Part shown: positions 46,848-57,602 of the stretch, piece after piece
Layout of the letters: each line of letters begins with the position of its first letter
Position numbering within the stretch: position 1 is the stretch's first letter
NCBI GenBank assembly: GCA_963930655.1
Contig: OZ005614.1
Coordinates: 1,736,001-1,800,000, forward strand
Direction: 5' to 3'
DNA from: Myrica gale
Lineage: Eukaryota > Streptophyta > Magnoliopsida > Fagales > Myricaceae
DNA length: 64,000 nucleotides
Notes under the pieces: model-generated
Database searches by the model: none
Seen by the model: the letters and a program-made list of their open reading frames with translations, nothing else
What the model was told of the DNA's origin: nothing
Position numbers and translations under genes: made by a program

Positions 46848-47189
46848 ATGTCAGGGGTTTGGGTTTTCCGGAATGGCGTGTTTCGCCTAGTCGAAAACCC
46901 TCAAGCGGAGGCCTCCTCCGATGGAAGGCAAGGTAGTGGTTCTAGGAAAAAGGTTTTGGTGCACTTACCGACCGGGCAGGTGGTATCATCGTACTCCTCC
47001 CTGGAGCAAATCCTGGCGGGATTAGGGTGGGAGAGGTACTATGGAGGTGACCCCGACCTCTTCCAATTCCACAAGCACTCTTCCATCGACCTAATCTCTC
47101 TCCCCAGGGAATTCTCAAAGTTCAACTCGGTTTACATGTACGATATTGTCATTAAAAATCCCAATATCTTTCACGTCCGAGACATGTGA
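46848..47189 (+). CDS. Flowering-promoting factor 1-like protein
   Basis: Intronless, 113 residues, starting [18 protein letters not shown], the family's invariant opening. The open frame extends upstream to 46761, but the match begins at this ATG (context GAAGAAAATGTC). Other family blocks are [56 protein letters not shown] and [19 protein letters not shown] at the C-terminus. FPF1 and FLP proteins are small cytosolic/nuclear proteins. They promote flowering and gibberellin responses in Arabidopsis, and relatives affect root and shoot elongation (family knowledge); their biochemical role is unclear. A short Ser/Gly insertion ([14 protein letters not shown]) marks the FLP type. The gene stands alone, more than 5 kb from other genes. 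Confidence 0.95.
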   Translation: MSGVWVFRNGVFRLVENPQAEASSDGRQGSGSRKKVLVHLPTGQVVSSYSSLEQILAGLGWERYYGGDPDLFQFHKHSSIDLISLPREFSKFNSVYMYDIVIKNPNIFHVRDM

Positions 47190-48130
47190 GTCTGCCTTTC
47201 TCACAATCTATCACTATATATATTTCCCTCGATCCCTTGTTGTTGGTTTATAGTTTCCGGTTCCCGTGTTTTGTCCTAGAATTGAGGAATGGTTTCAGGC
47301 CGAGTCGGGCTTCCTCACTTGTTTCACTATAATAAGGTAGAAAGTGGTGTCTGTGCATGGTAGCTAAATATATATGTAATGCTTTGTAAAAGTTTACGAG
47401 CTAGTGGCCTTGTAATATGCAGTAATAAGAATAGTAATGCATGTCATGGGGATTTCACATCAGCGGCACATATTTATTCTCTTTTTCAACTTGCATATGT
47501 ATTTGGCACTAAAAGGAGGCAAAAAGTAAAGAATAAAGGTTACGCACAATCACTGTTCATGACGTTTACTGGCATCACAAGTTCTGTGCCATATCAGCAA
47601 ACTAGCTAGTAGAATATCGGTGCGTGTTTCTAATGAAGAGACAGTGGGCACGTTAGCAACAATGATTCAAAAGTTCATGATCACTGCATGATAAGATCGT
47701 GGCTTCTGTCTAGAACTGCAAGGATCAAATGGGAAAGGTTGGTTTGTCAATGGGCTAAAAGGGCACCAATCCAAAATATTTGACCGATTGGCCGAATATA
47801 GCTAATGCGTAGAAAAGGAGAGGAAATGATAGCAGCGTCTAAAAGTGGTATTTCTTGGAGGAATTTCCACTGACAATAATGCACAGCAGACTGGTGCAAT
47901 ACAAGTACTGGTGTTTCTCACTATACAAAAGAATAAATTAGCCTTCTATCCTTCCTACCAATTACCCAAAGAAAAAATAGAATAAATAGGCATAAACCCT
48001 AATTAATAAGAATAAAGAACATACAAATTAAGGTCAAGCCAAACCATTCAAGCAATTTATATAGACGTTCCAGTACGAGATTGATCTTCGTTCTACGGTT
48101 AACCCTAGCTATTAATTAATATGTGATAAT

Positions 48131-48175
48131 CCAAAATCCACGATTTTCGTAAGATCTTAGAATCGTGAATTTTGG
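48131..48175. repeat. 45-nt hairpin/palindrome
   Basis: The arms CCAAAATCCACGATT and AATCGTGAATTTTGG pair at 14 of 15 positions around the internal palindrome TAAGATCTTA. Confidence 0.75.
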
Positions 48176-48466
48176 TCCACCTCTCTCTGCTGGAGAGAAT
48201 GTTAGGGGGGTGTGTTCAAATATCCAATCAGAGACACCAAAACTTGAGAGTTATATAGAATCACAATCCACTCATATTTATCAAGTTGGAGTACTACTTA
48301 TCCTATTGTCGTCGCAATTTTGAGGTCCCTGTAATCGAAAGAGAGAGAGGATGGGAATTCACGTGAAGTGGAGGGTGACAGTTCATCACGAGCCAAGCTT
48401 GAGGTGACACTTGTTCCAAAGGGGATGTTGAAACTGACCCACTTTACGTAGCTCTCGAGTGTGGGT

Positions 48467-48979
48467 TGTAAGAATAAAATCACAATCAATCAATTTGATT
48501 GTGAATGCAGCGGAATAATAAAGCAGGATCTTTACCTCCAGCCATCTTGCTCAGAACTCGAACAGAATCTCTGCAGAGTAACTTTATGAATATGAAGTAT
48601 TTTAGTGAGGCTCTTCCAACCTATGCCTATGCCTTACAGAGAATGCATTAGATGGTATACACAGGCCTCTTATTTATAGGCTAGGTCAGGGACCCTCAAT
48701 CTGCTGTAGATTTGAATTTGTTCCTTCCATCAAGGTAATTCAAATTCAAAATCAAATAGCAAATTCAAATTCAAAATCAAATAGCAAACTTTATCTAATT
48801 GGTTACAATTTGAATTCCAATTTAAATCAGAAATCAAATTGCAATCTTTATCCAATTAGTTCTAAATTTGAATCTGCTATAGATTCCATAATCTTATTTT
48901 AAGTAACACCATAATCTTTAAAACTTTAAAAGATTATTTACATATGTCAATTAGGTCACCTTAAGGAAATTTTCTAACA
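48467..48979 (-). mobile_element. Solo LTR with perfect 5-bp TSD
   Basis: 513 bp. On the minus strand it starts TGTTAGAAAATTTCC and ends TTTATTCTTACA. It is flanked by TGGGT on both sides (48462-48466 and 48980-48984). A TATA-like CCTATAAATAAGAGG lies mid-element (about 48670, minus strand), as expected for the LTR promoter. The AAATTCAAATTCAAAATCAA unit is tandemly repeated at 48738-48790. No internal retrotransposon region is present, so this is the product of LTR-LTR recombination. Confidence 0.85.
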
Positions 48980-50216
48980 TGGGTATGCACGTGGCACATC
49001 CTTATAATTGACTACAAGAAAACGAAATTTACGTACGCATTGACCTGATCACATGATCAACTTCAAGGTTTATCTCAAGGGTTTTAGAAACATGTGTGAC
49101 CCACGTTGCTAGGTTAGTGGTATATGCCATGAAAAGCTATTGACCATGGTTCCTCTTTGTGTACCTTATGGACTAGTCTCCAGTGTCTGTTGAAGGCTCT
49201 CTCAAAACTGGCATGGTTTTGTGCCTGGCAACCAATTAATTAATGGCTACTAAAGGTAGCAGGAAAAGTACTAAGTACTTCTAGTGGCAATCGATCTTCT
49301 GGGAACCGGGCTGAAACTTGAATGAGGGCCGGGACATGCTCAGGAGATGAAATAACATGTGCTAAGGTCGTCGTTTCAGCCTGTATCAAAAGTATAAGTC
49401 TCAAACTTACCATTTTTGTGCTAGAGTTCAGCCCAAATTGGCTGATTTTTTAAGTTATCAGTTGTGCAGGGATTTGCTATGAGCACGATCAGGATCGAAT
49501 TTAGAATATTGTGTCCCCAACTCCGAATATATATATATATATCAATACTAATTTCTCCTAAGATTGGATGCCAGTTGGATTTTAGTTATAAATTAACTCG
49601 GAATAATCAGCGGCCAGCTGTTCAGTAACCCGGAAATTAGATAGATAACAAAAACAAATCATATAGAAACTGAGAAAGTTACTCATCAAGAAAAGCTCAC
49701 CTCCAAAATTTGTAAGGAAAGAAACAACGCCACCACCACTTAATAGAATAGTCTCCGGGCCCCCGATTCAAATAGAGTAACGAAAGACCAAGACCGTACC
49801 TAGCAGCCCGATACTATTCAAGCTCCTCTCTCTCTCTCTCTCCCTCTTTTCCTGGGGAGCATTAACTCATTTCTCCAAGAGATTCAACTTTATTAAGAGG
49901 CAGAAATCAGAAAATTGGTTTAGTGTTCTCTTCCGAACCCTCAAATATCTACTTGTGTTTTAGCACCAATCATCTTTGTTTTGAGTTTTATCACATTAGG
50001 ATTAATTAAGAGGGTGTATATTCAATGGTAGTTAATGTACTTAGACTGATCAGCTGAAGATGTGCGGAGCATATTATTTACTAATTATTATGAGATGGCT
50101 TTAGAAAACCATCGTCTTTGCTCTCTCTATGTAACCCTTTCGTGATCTATGTTCTGCTCTGTAACCCAAATTGTATTACAAATACTAGCTTATGTACCGA
50201 CCTTTTGGGATTTTGG

Positions 50217-50518
50217 TAGAGCTAAACAAAATCGGACCGCATTTAATATTTTTTTAAAAATACGCTTACTCTGCACAGTGCAGCGCAGAGAACTGCGCAG
50301 TGCAGAGTGCACTGCGCAGTGTGTCAACTGACGTTCGAAGATTTTTTTTAAAAAAAATATTAAATCCGGTCTGGATCACTTAAAAAAGTGGTCCAGACCG
50401 GACCGCATTTTGTAAAACCGGACCGGACCACTTATAAGTGGTCCGGTCCGGTCCTTAAATATAAAGCAATCGGAAATGCGGTCCGAAAACCGGACCGCAT
50501 TTCCGGTTTTCAGCCCTA
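50217..50518. mobile_element. hAT-type MITE, GGTCCGG family, copy 2
   Basis: 302 bp from TAGAGCTAAACAAAATCGGA to CCGGTTTTCAGCCCTA. It is flanked by GATTTTGG on both sides (50209-50216 and 50519-50526), a perfect 8-bp target duplication. The subterminal region is dense in CCGGACCGG; the interior has repeated ACTGCGCAGTGCAG-like palindromic words also seen in copy 3. Confidence 0.92.
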
Positions 50519-50616
50519 GATTTTGGGGATATATACTGACAGTTACCCAAAAGTAAAGTTGAGAGGTTACCAAGTACTTTTCTTAAAATCCTAATTATAT
50601 CTCAAAAGTTAAAAAT

Positions 50617-50858
50617 GAAACAATGTCTAAAGACAAAAAAAAAAATGATGCTAGAAAGTGGCGCTAACAGTATGCCACCGAGATCCGTGCCGGACAAGAA
50701 GACTCTTTTACGAAGTTGGGTTTGTTTAATACTACAGGAAACAATGTCTAAAGACAAAAAAAAAAATGATGCTAGAAAGTGGCGCTAACAGTATGCCACC
50801 GAGATCCGTGCCGGACAAGAAGACTCTTTTACGAAGTTGGGTTTGTTTAATACTACAG
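50617..50858. repeat. Identical 121-bp tandem duplication
   Basis: Unit 1 is 50617-50737 and unit 2 is 50738-50858. Both contain AATGTCTAAAGACAAAAAAA, GCTAGAAAGTGGCGCTAACA and CCGAGATCCGTGCCGGACAA, with no difference I can see. This implies a very recent duplication or an assembly artefact. Confidence 0.9.
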
Positions 50859-50957
50859 GAGGAGGCAACATGTGGATATGGGTCTCCCACCCGCGAGTTC
50901 GGCTGCGCCGAGGCCAAGGCAACCTTCCCCGATCCCCTGTCGTTGAACCTCACTCTT

Positions 50958-51275
50958 AGGGTATGTTTGTTTTTCATCGGTTTTTCAAGATTCTAAGTAT
51001 ATTCACAATTCTACCACCGAATATATTCAGAATTCAAACGCAAAAATCAATACATTTTACACAATCTCCAACAACTTTTTAATTTTTTATTCAACATAAA
51101 TTTTCTCTCTCTATACTTTTTCACATAACTTCAATATTTTTTTATTAAACAATTACATCAAATCATTTCTCTCTCCACTTTACACAAACACCAATAAAAT
51201 ACTATTCAACATAAAAATCCACAACTTCTCTAAAATCCTACAATTTTTTCTCAAAACGAACGTCACCCTGATCGC
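50958..51275. mobile_element. Family-A MITE, copy 2
   Basis: From GGTATGTTTGTTTTTCATCG to TCTCAAAACGAACGTCAC. The interior is nearly identical to 33684-33984. Confidence 0.8.
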
Positions 51276-51775
51276 AATCACCTCCATAGCGGAAAATGAT
51301 TCAATACTGATAGTACGACTCCACGCAGACATGGCCGAATAGACGCTCTAGATACGTTGCTGCAAATTGAGAGTCTATGAGGGCCCGGTGTCAATTAATG
51401 ACATGTCCGAATAGACGACTGCCTCGACTTGCTCAACTTGTACCGTACATAGCAGTTGAGCAAGATAGCAAACGATTGGGTTATAATTTAGTATAACTAC
51501 TAAAAGGACATGTCACGTGGTGGGACAAAACCTTTGACAATCGCATGTACTTGAGGTGAAGTAGTTATTTAGTTAGATGAAGGTGAAGTAATTCTATATT
51601 AATTTTACCCTCACTTTCAGCTCGATGACTTCTCCTTGGATTAAGACACCAAATTGGAGAGGCAACGACATGTATATAATTCTCTTCGAAATTCAAGATG
51701 TCAACGAATAGGTTTGAAATAAGGGCATCCTGGCGGGTAATTTGATTCTTTAGATTACGGATACCCTACAAACAG

Positions 51776-52100
51776 TGGCGGAACCAGGATCCAGTTTGAG
51801 GGGGGGCGAACTCTTAAGGCGAAATGACAAATTTTTTTCCCTACTTAATGCAAAAGGTGTTTTGGAGTTAAAATATCAAAAATTAAGGATTAAAAGCATT
51901 AAAAATATTAAATACACGTATCATACAAAACAAAATTCATAAAAAATGATATATGTCAATGATGCAGTTGATAATATATGCCAAATAACATTAGCAATGT
52001 GTCAATCTGTGATTCAAGCTGATGCGAAATAACTTGAGGAATAAAAAATAGCTAGCTAGCCTATATAATCCATTTTTCATGTTATATAAATAAACAGCTA
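51776..52100. mobile_element. hAT-like terminus (partial, right border uncertain)
   Basis: CAGTGGCGGAACCAGGATCC resembles the CAGTGGCGGAGCCAG ends of plant hAT transposons (from memory). No matching second end was found, so the right limit is a guess. Confidence 0.35.
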
Positions 52101-52288
52101 TTCTTAGATACGGTAGATACTTCTTTTCTTCATGCATATAACACGAAAGAGAGAGAGGTAGAATCTTAGCAAAAACTCAGGTACAACTCAGCCTCATTTA
52201 AAAAAAAATTATATGCAAATTGTAGCATGCAAATTATAGCATGCAAATTACATTCATCATACAGATCATGTCAAATCAAAAAATAACA

Positions 52289-53610
52289 TTAGAAGAAGAA
52301 ACTTCTCCGACAAGCAGCCAACAATGCACCCCATATGCTTGGTCCTGCCTGCATTGGCATTTTCTCAATAAGCTCTTTTGCTTCCACCAATAGCCCTGCA
52401 CGACCCATAAGATCAACTAGGCAGGCATAATGTTCAACACTTGGCTTAACAGAGTGTACTGTTGTGATACTTGTGAAGTATTTTAAGCCAACATCAACAA
52501 GACCTGAATGGCTGCAACCAGATAACAATCATGTAAAGGAGATTGTATCTGGTTGAATGCCTGCTCTGATCATGTCCTCGAAAGTCCATATACATTCCCT
52601 TCCACATCCGTGGGAGGCGTAAGCAGTTATCATAGCAATCCAAGCAACAATATTCTTTTTAGATTGAGGTATCCCATCAAAACATTGACGAGCTTGAGAA
52701 AGGCTTCCACATTTAGCATACATTGCAACAAGTGCTGTCTGTACAGGAGTATTCGAGTCCAAACCAATCCTACTAGAGAAATCATGAACCCATCGTCCAC
52801 GTTGAAGAGCAGTTGAATGTGCACACGCAGGAAGCACACTTATAATTGTTACCCAGTTAGGCTTTACATCTGAATCTTCTTTCAACATTTTCTCAAAAAC
52901 ACCAAATGCCTAGTCAGCAAACCCATTCTGTGTGTACCCTGATATCATAGTTGTCCAGGAAACAATATTCCTAGCAGACATTGTCCTAAATAGATCCTCA
53001 GCAACATTAATTTCTCCCTCCTTCATATAACCGGCAATCAAAGCATTCCAAGACGCAATATCTTTCACAGTCATCTTATCGAACAACTTATGAGCATCCA
53101 TTAGTTCACCGCATTTCACATACATATCTATCAAAGAAGTCCCGACGTACATATCGAACTCCAACCCAAATCTCAAAGTCTGCCCATGGACACATTTACC
53201 CGTCCAACCATTCGACAAGTCCGCACAACACGTCAACACTTGAGTACAAAAGGGAAGGTGAAGTTACCACCCCTAAGGCCTAAAGAGTGCATTTGAAAAT
53301 AAATCCCAATGGTTCTTTCAAAATACCCATATAGAGCACACGCGCGAAGGATCGAATTATATGAAAGTGCAGTAGGATCGCTGATTTTGTCAAATACAGT
53401 CATGGCCGAGTCATGGGCGGCTGGGCCAGTCCCGCCCCCACTGGCCCTGGGGGCAGCCTGCTTAAAAAAAAACCTCATTGTATTTTTGGAGCCAGTGGGG
53501 GCGGTCGCCCCCACTAGCACCCCCTGGCTCCGCCTCTGCCTACAAAAGGTACATCTATATATGAAAGTTGGTAAATGAGGTTTTATAGTATTTGCATCAG
53601 GTAATTGGTA
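52289..53610 (-). pseudogene. PLS-class PPR pseudogene
   Basis: Degenerate PPR repeats in several frames on the minus strand. Recognisable pieces are VFDKISDPTALSYNSILRAC, DMYVKCGELMDAHKLFDKM, VSWTTMISGYTQNGFAD, ALVAMYAKCGSLSQARQCF and VEHYACLVDLMGRAGLLVEA. There is a frameshift near 53235 and in-frame stops near 52912 and 52529. The sequence ends after WGALLAACR, before any full E or DYW domain. A small GC-rich insertion (about 53411-53547) interrupts the N-terminal part. Living relatives bind organelle RNA and often guide C-to-U editing; this copy cannot. The 3' truncation abuts an AT-rich repeat zone. Confidence 0.85.
53411..53547. mobile_element. Small GC-rich hAT-like MITE inside the PPR pseudogene
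   Basis: The right end read on the minus strand is CAGAGGCGGAGCCAGGGGG, a classic plant hAT-type terminus. The left end CATGGGCGGCTGGGCCAG is a diverged counterpart. The inside is a GGGGGC/GCCCCC foldback around AAAAAAAAACCTC. No 8-bp duplication is clear. Confidence 0.55.
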
Positions 53611-53708
53611 CCGCAATCAGGGGCGCCAGGCCTGCGCGCATAATTAAGCAGCTCCAGACAAAAAGAAGTATTTTTGTTTTCTTTCCGACAAGAAGAAAGA
53701 GCACTCGA

Positions 53709-53907
53709 GGGTGCGTTTGTGTACCAAAATTTTACTCCCTCTAAAATTTTAACACAATTAAATATTACAATATAATCTCTCTCTCCCCATCAAATCATTA
53801 TTATTTACTACAAAAAAATATAAAAAATTATCTCTCTCTTCACTTTTTCACTAAACCCAATACCTAAAATTTTAACAACACTAAAATTTTACAACACAAA
53901 CACAACC
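53709..53907. mobile_element. Tourist-like MITE
   Basis: The ends GGGTGCGTTTGTGTACC and the complement of CAACACAAACACAACC form inverted repeats. The interior matches 3655-3852 and 58246-58444 (CATCAAATCATTATT, AAATTATCTCTCTC). Confidence 0.75.
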
Positions 53908-54274
53908 TCGGTGCCTCGGGCTCGAAGGAAGGACATTATAAATGACAGACACGAACGAGGTAAAATCGCAAAGAATCTAACGAATATATATAATCGGGAA
54001 GGTTACAATTGTTGTCTAGCTCAAGCTAGCATAGCTGGAATTCAAATAATTAATTACGTACGTACGTAGTTGTTGCAACTGACACAAGGGGATCATTAAT
54101 AATACAGCCGTGTGAAATTTAGCCCATGGCCTAGCCAGCTAGGCAACTAGACCCAATTATTCAGAATATAATCAAACACAACTATGGGGCCAGTCTGCTT
54201 AGCAGGTATGGAATAATTCAAAATTGGATAAATGTGGAAATAACAACTCGAATTTAGGAGTAACCAAACTTAAA
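53908..54274. other. MYB 3' flank
   Basis: Short spacer containing ACGTACGTACGTAG (54057-54070) and probably the MYB 3' UTR. Nothing else seen. Confidence 0.5.
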
Positions 54275-55496
54275 TTAGTCCGAGAATAGAACGTCTATGT
54301 CATCTCCTAGCCAACCTGCATCATCAGATTCTAGAAACAATGGTCGGAAATCTGAAACCAAATTAGTTGGTTGACCACATTCACTGCTACCCAGACTCTT
54401 TTCCATTCCCTCCGACAGTAGAAGAGGGCCACCATCACCTTCCATCGCGTTGTTCAACTCGTTCATGTCAACGTCTCCAAGCTTCGCAAAATCGGAATCG
54501 AGCATTTTGCAGAGGTCCTCCGAACTCAAGTCCAAAATGAAGTCCGACGAGTTAATATCTTCCCTGGACGTTGACGATGGCAAGCCGGCGCTTGATTCTG
54601 ATGGTAATTTGGACTTCTCAGTCGTCACTTGGTAGGTGTCCGTGGAAGGTCTCGTCGCCACCTTACTGTCATGATTTTGATCTTCCATGTGTTGCTGTGG
54701 AGTGACATTGGCCTGATCATTGCGAGCCTCGTTGCGAAGTCCAGTGACTGGCTTTTTGTCAATGTTAGACCTGGCTACTGGGAGAGAATCTTTGGCCTTC
54801 TTGGCTAAATAGGAGTTCCAGTAATTCTTGATTTCATTGTCTGTTCGTCCGGGAAGTCTCCCTGCTATCAGTGACCATCTGCAAATGCGAAGGAAAATTA
54901 ACATCTCTCTTTGTCACCGTTATTACAGGCCACCTAAAAAGTATGGTGAGAAGGACAAAAGTACCTGTTGCCTAAGAGCTTGTGCAGCCTTATGATTAAT
55001 TCCTCTTCGTCTCCTGAAATGTTCCCTCTCTTTATATCAGGTCTCAGATAATTCATCCAACGAAGCCTGCAGCTCTTGCCACATCTCTTGAGCCCTGCAC
55101 ATATCAACCCACATTCTTTTATCAGAATAACCTAGCTCATCGTTGGCAGAAAGTTGAAATGGTGGAGCTCATTGTTCTAGGATTAAGTATCTAGGACTTC
55201 GACCAAATCTGAGGAAAGAAAATTCATAAAACCACGTGTGAACTTCTGGAAGAAAGAACTTAAAGATTGAGAGCCCAATAAAGTCAACAAATAAGTCTTC
55301 CTAGATACTGGCAAATTGGTTTTAGAAACGAAAATGGATAAAGAGAAGAGCAGGCTCTCTCACCTGTTTCTTTGGCAAGATTACTCCATTTTCCTTCTCC
55401 CTTACTCTTGACGTAATTTATGAGGATTTCGTCTTCAACAGCAGTCCATGCTCCTTTGTTTAATCCATCCTTGGAACACCGAGGACTTCTCCCCAT
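54275..55496 (-). CDS. R2R3-MYB transcription factor, TT2-like
   Basis: Three exons: 55364-55496, 54965-55094 and 54275-54878. Splice sites are GT-AG and the product is 288 residues. It starts [20 protein letters not shown]; an in-frame ATG 42 bases upstream (55538) is less likely because MGR is the usual family start. The R2 repeat has W residues in [20 protein letters not shown] and [10 protein letters not shown]3 reads [20 protein letters not shown] and [20 protein letters not shown]. The intron positions are the standard ones for plant R2R3-MYBs. R3 contains the bHLH-binding signature [DE]Lx2[RK]x3Lx6Lx3R, so it should join MYB-bHLH-WD40 complexes that control flavonoid or proanthocyanidin genes. 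The C-terminus is acidic ([16 protein letters not shown]), a likely activation domain. The exact subgroup is uncertain. Confidence 0.92.
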
Positions 55497-55877
55497 CTCT
55501 GAGTGCTTTTTGTGTCTGCTAATTTCTTGTAGCGACACTCCTTGGGGAACCGAGAGTTGCCGTATGCTCGTTTCACCAAGTGTCTTGAAAGGTGCCTGAA
55601 TAGTTTTATAGATGGGCGTGGTCCAAAATTTTCAACTCGCTGAGGCCCTAAGGCAGTGCCCTGCAACTGAAGTCCAACATGCGATCAAAACAAAGACAAA
55701 ATGACATGTGACCCCAATCAGTGTCTCATGCACAACGTGTTTCATCTTTTTTGTACTAATTAAAGGAGAACGTCGTGCATCCACGAATAAAAACAAACAA
55801 ATAAATAAATCAGAACTTGCTTTACCTAGGAAGAGCATGGATCGTTGCATGGAGATCTGCATAGTAATTTATTAATA

Positions 55878-55988
55878 ATTTTTTTATGCAACAGTGGCAG
55901 TAGGCATAGCCTGCGGATAAAGGGCTTCGAACCCCGGAAGGACCCTCCATAAGGGAGGAGGTAACCACTGAGCTAACGCAACGTTTCC
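55878..55988 (-). mobile_element. tRNA-headed SINE-like element
   Basis: On the minus strand a pol III A box (TTAGCTCAGTGG, 55966-55977) is followed about 35 bases on by a B box (GGTTCGAAGCC, 55923-55933). The sequence ends in an A-run (plus-strand TTTTTTT near 55879-55885). Spacing and 3' A-tail fit a short plant SINE; no clear target duplication was found. Confidence 0.55.
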
Positions 55989-56107
55989 TGCCTCCGTTGG
56001 GCCGAAAAACAAGACAATTTTGAATTTTTTTTATAGCCGTTGAATAAAATTGATAAAGTTGAATTTGTTTAATATTTTCTGTTTTTTAGAATTCGGGATA
56101 TATTTGA

Positions 56108-56287
56108 GAGCAAAAATTTCGGGCTTCCAAAAATTTTTTTCCAATAAAATAATTACACAAAATTATCTCTCACCATCAAATCATCACTTTCACTCTAAAT
56201 AAATATAAAAAAATTCATTCAAATTATCAATCTCTTCATTTTTCACCAACTTCAACACCCCAAAATTTTAACAATCAAACACAACTT
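56108..56287. mobile_element. Tourist-like MITE, diverged
   Basis: Contains CCATCAAATCATCACTTTCAC and CACCCCAAAATTTTAACAAT and ends CAAACACAACTT, like 3655-3852. The left end is eroded. Confidence 0.55.
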
Positions 56288-57602
56288 GATATCCGACATA
56301 GTATCAACTCCATCTCTTATCAGTTATCATTGGTCCGTTTCTAAAAACCAAACTTTAAGGGGATATTATTTACTAGATGGTTTTGGAGATCAATTAAAAA
56401 AGACTTGTTGGGTTTCTACTCTTAAATACAATTAAAATTAAATAAAGCAACGAGAAAAGAGATTTACTAATATGTTTTGGTAAAGATAAAGAGTACTAAG
56501 GTATATAGAAAACTCACAAAAATTGTATCAATTAATTTTTAAATTATTTCCAAACACCTTGAAAGGAAACAAATGACCAGCAAACAGAACGGGTCAGAGA
56601 GTATCAGATCAAGCACATATTCTTTAATTTGAAGGTAAATTACAGAAATACAGATTCCCAATAATTTCATGTCACAAACTGTTGAAATGGATTAGGTTAG
56701 GAGCAGAATAATTAAATAATTTTCTAGCAATATTATGAGAAAGAATCATGTCCCGCCACACATCTATCTGAAATATATTATATCTTCTGTACGTAATGTC
56801 CCATCACATGTGTAGATCTCTGGTGTAAAACATGGTCCGTCCCATGCGGATCTTCTATATATTATAATATCTGCGTTTGTCGAAATGAAATCTACACACC
56901 CTTTGAAAACTTGGCAACGTGTATTGTTTTAAAAATCACAAACCCTGATTATATAAATCCCACTATTTTTACGTCTAGAGGTTGCAAGTTGCTTAGTTTT
57001 TCATAGCAGTTCCCTTCAGAGTGATCGAGGCTTGAGGGCTCACGTGCCATCAAGTTTAAACAAATGGTGATGTCTGAACTACTGAATTGAAAAAACAAAT
57101 GATCGATTGTAAAAGAATTGAAAAAGTGATCTTGGAGATCCCACTCATGATCTGTCTTTCCCATCTGAATTCTTTCCCTTCTCCCCGAACGAACATTTCA
57201 GCCGGCGACTTCTGAAACTAGAAAGTTTGTTAGACTTCTCAGAAAAGTCATGAGGGGAAAAAAAGATGGAAAAAGAAAACCACAGAGTACAGATGAATCT
57301 TTGTTTGTTCCAAACTAACATTAAACGAGCAGCGGACATGGTTGAAAGTTTGTTGACCATCAGCGGCAAAGCACAACGATTTTGTTAGGTTTTCAGGACA
57401 AACAGAGAGCTGGGGCCGGAGTGTGTACAGTGTACTTGAAGAAAAATTAGGTCCAGCTCCAGTCCAGGCAGTATTACCCCAAACAATATGCATGGCTCAA
57501 GTGGGTCGAACATTAACGTTTGGTCTAGCAAAATTTGTCTTTGTACTGGAGCTATAGCCACGGATTAAAGACCCTTTTCCCGACAAATATCTGACTGCGA
57601 GC

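Larger units (their letters stand above)
47190..52288. other. Intergenic, with solo LTR, hAT MITE, duplications
   Basis: FPF1-like 3' flank, then a hairpin (48131-48175), a solo LTR (48467-48979), hAT MITE copy 2 (50217-50518), a 121-bp tandem duplication (50617-50858), family-A MITE copy 2 (50958-51275) and a hAT-like terminus at about 51776. No intact gene seen. Confidence 0.6.

Noticed and set aside
48298..48489. 63-codon minus frame with LARDELSPSTSREFPSS
   Set aside because: Looks mildly gene-like, but it runs across the solo-LTR border at 48467, so at best it is a fragment; no family recognised.
50732..50996. Frames over the tandem duplication as a gene
   Set aside because: Created by the duplicated unit; no domain and no conserved start.
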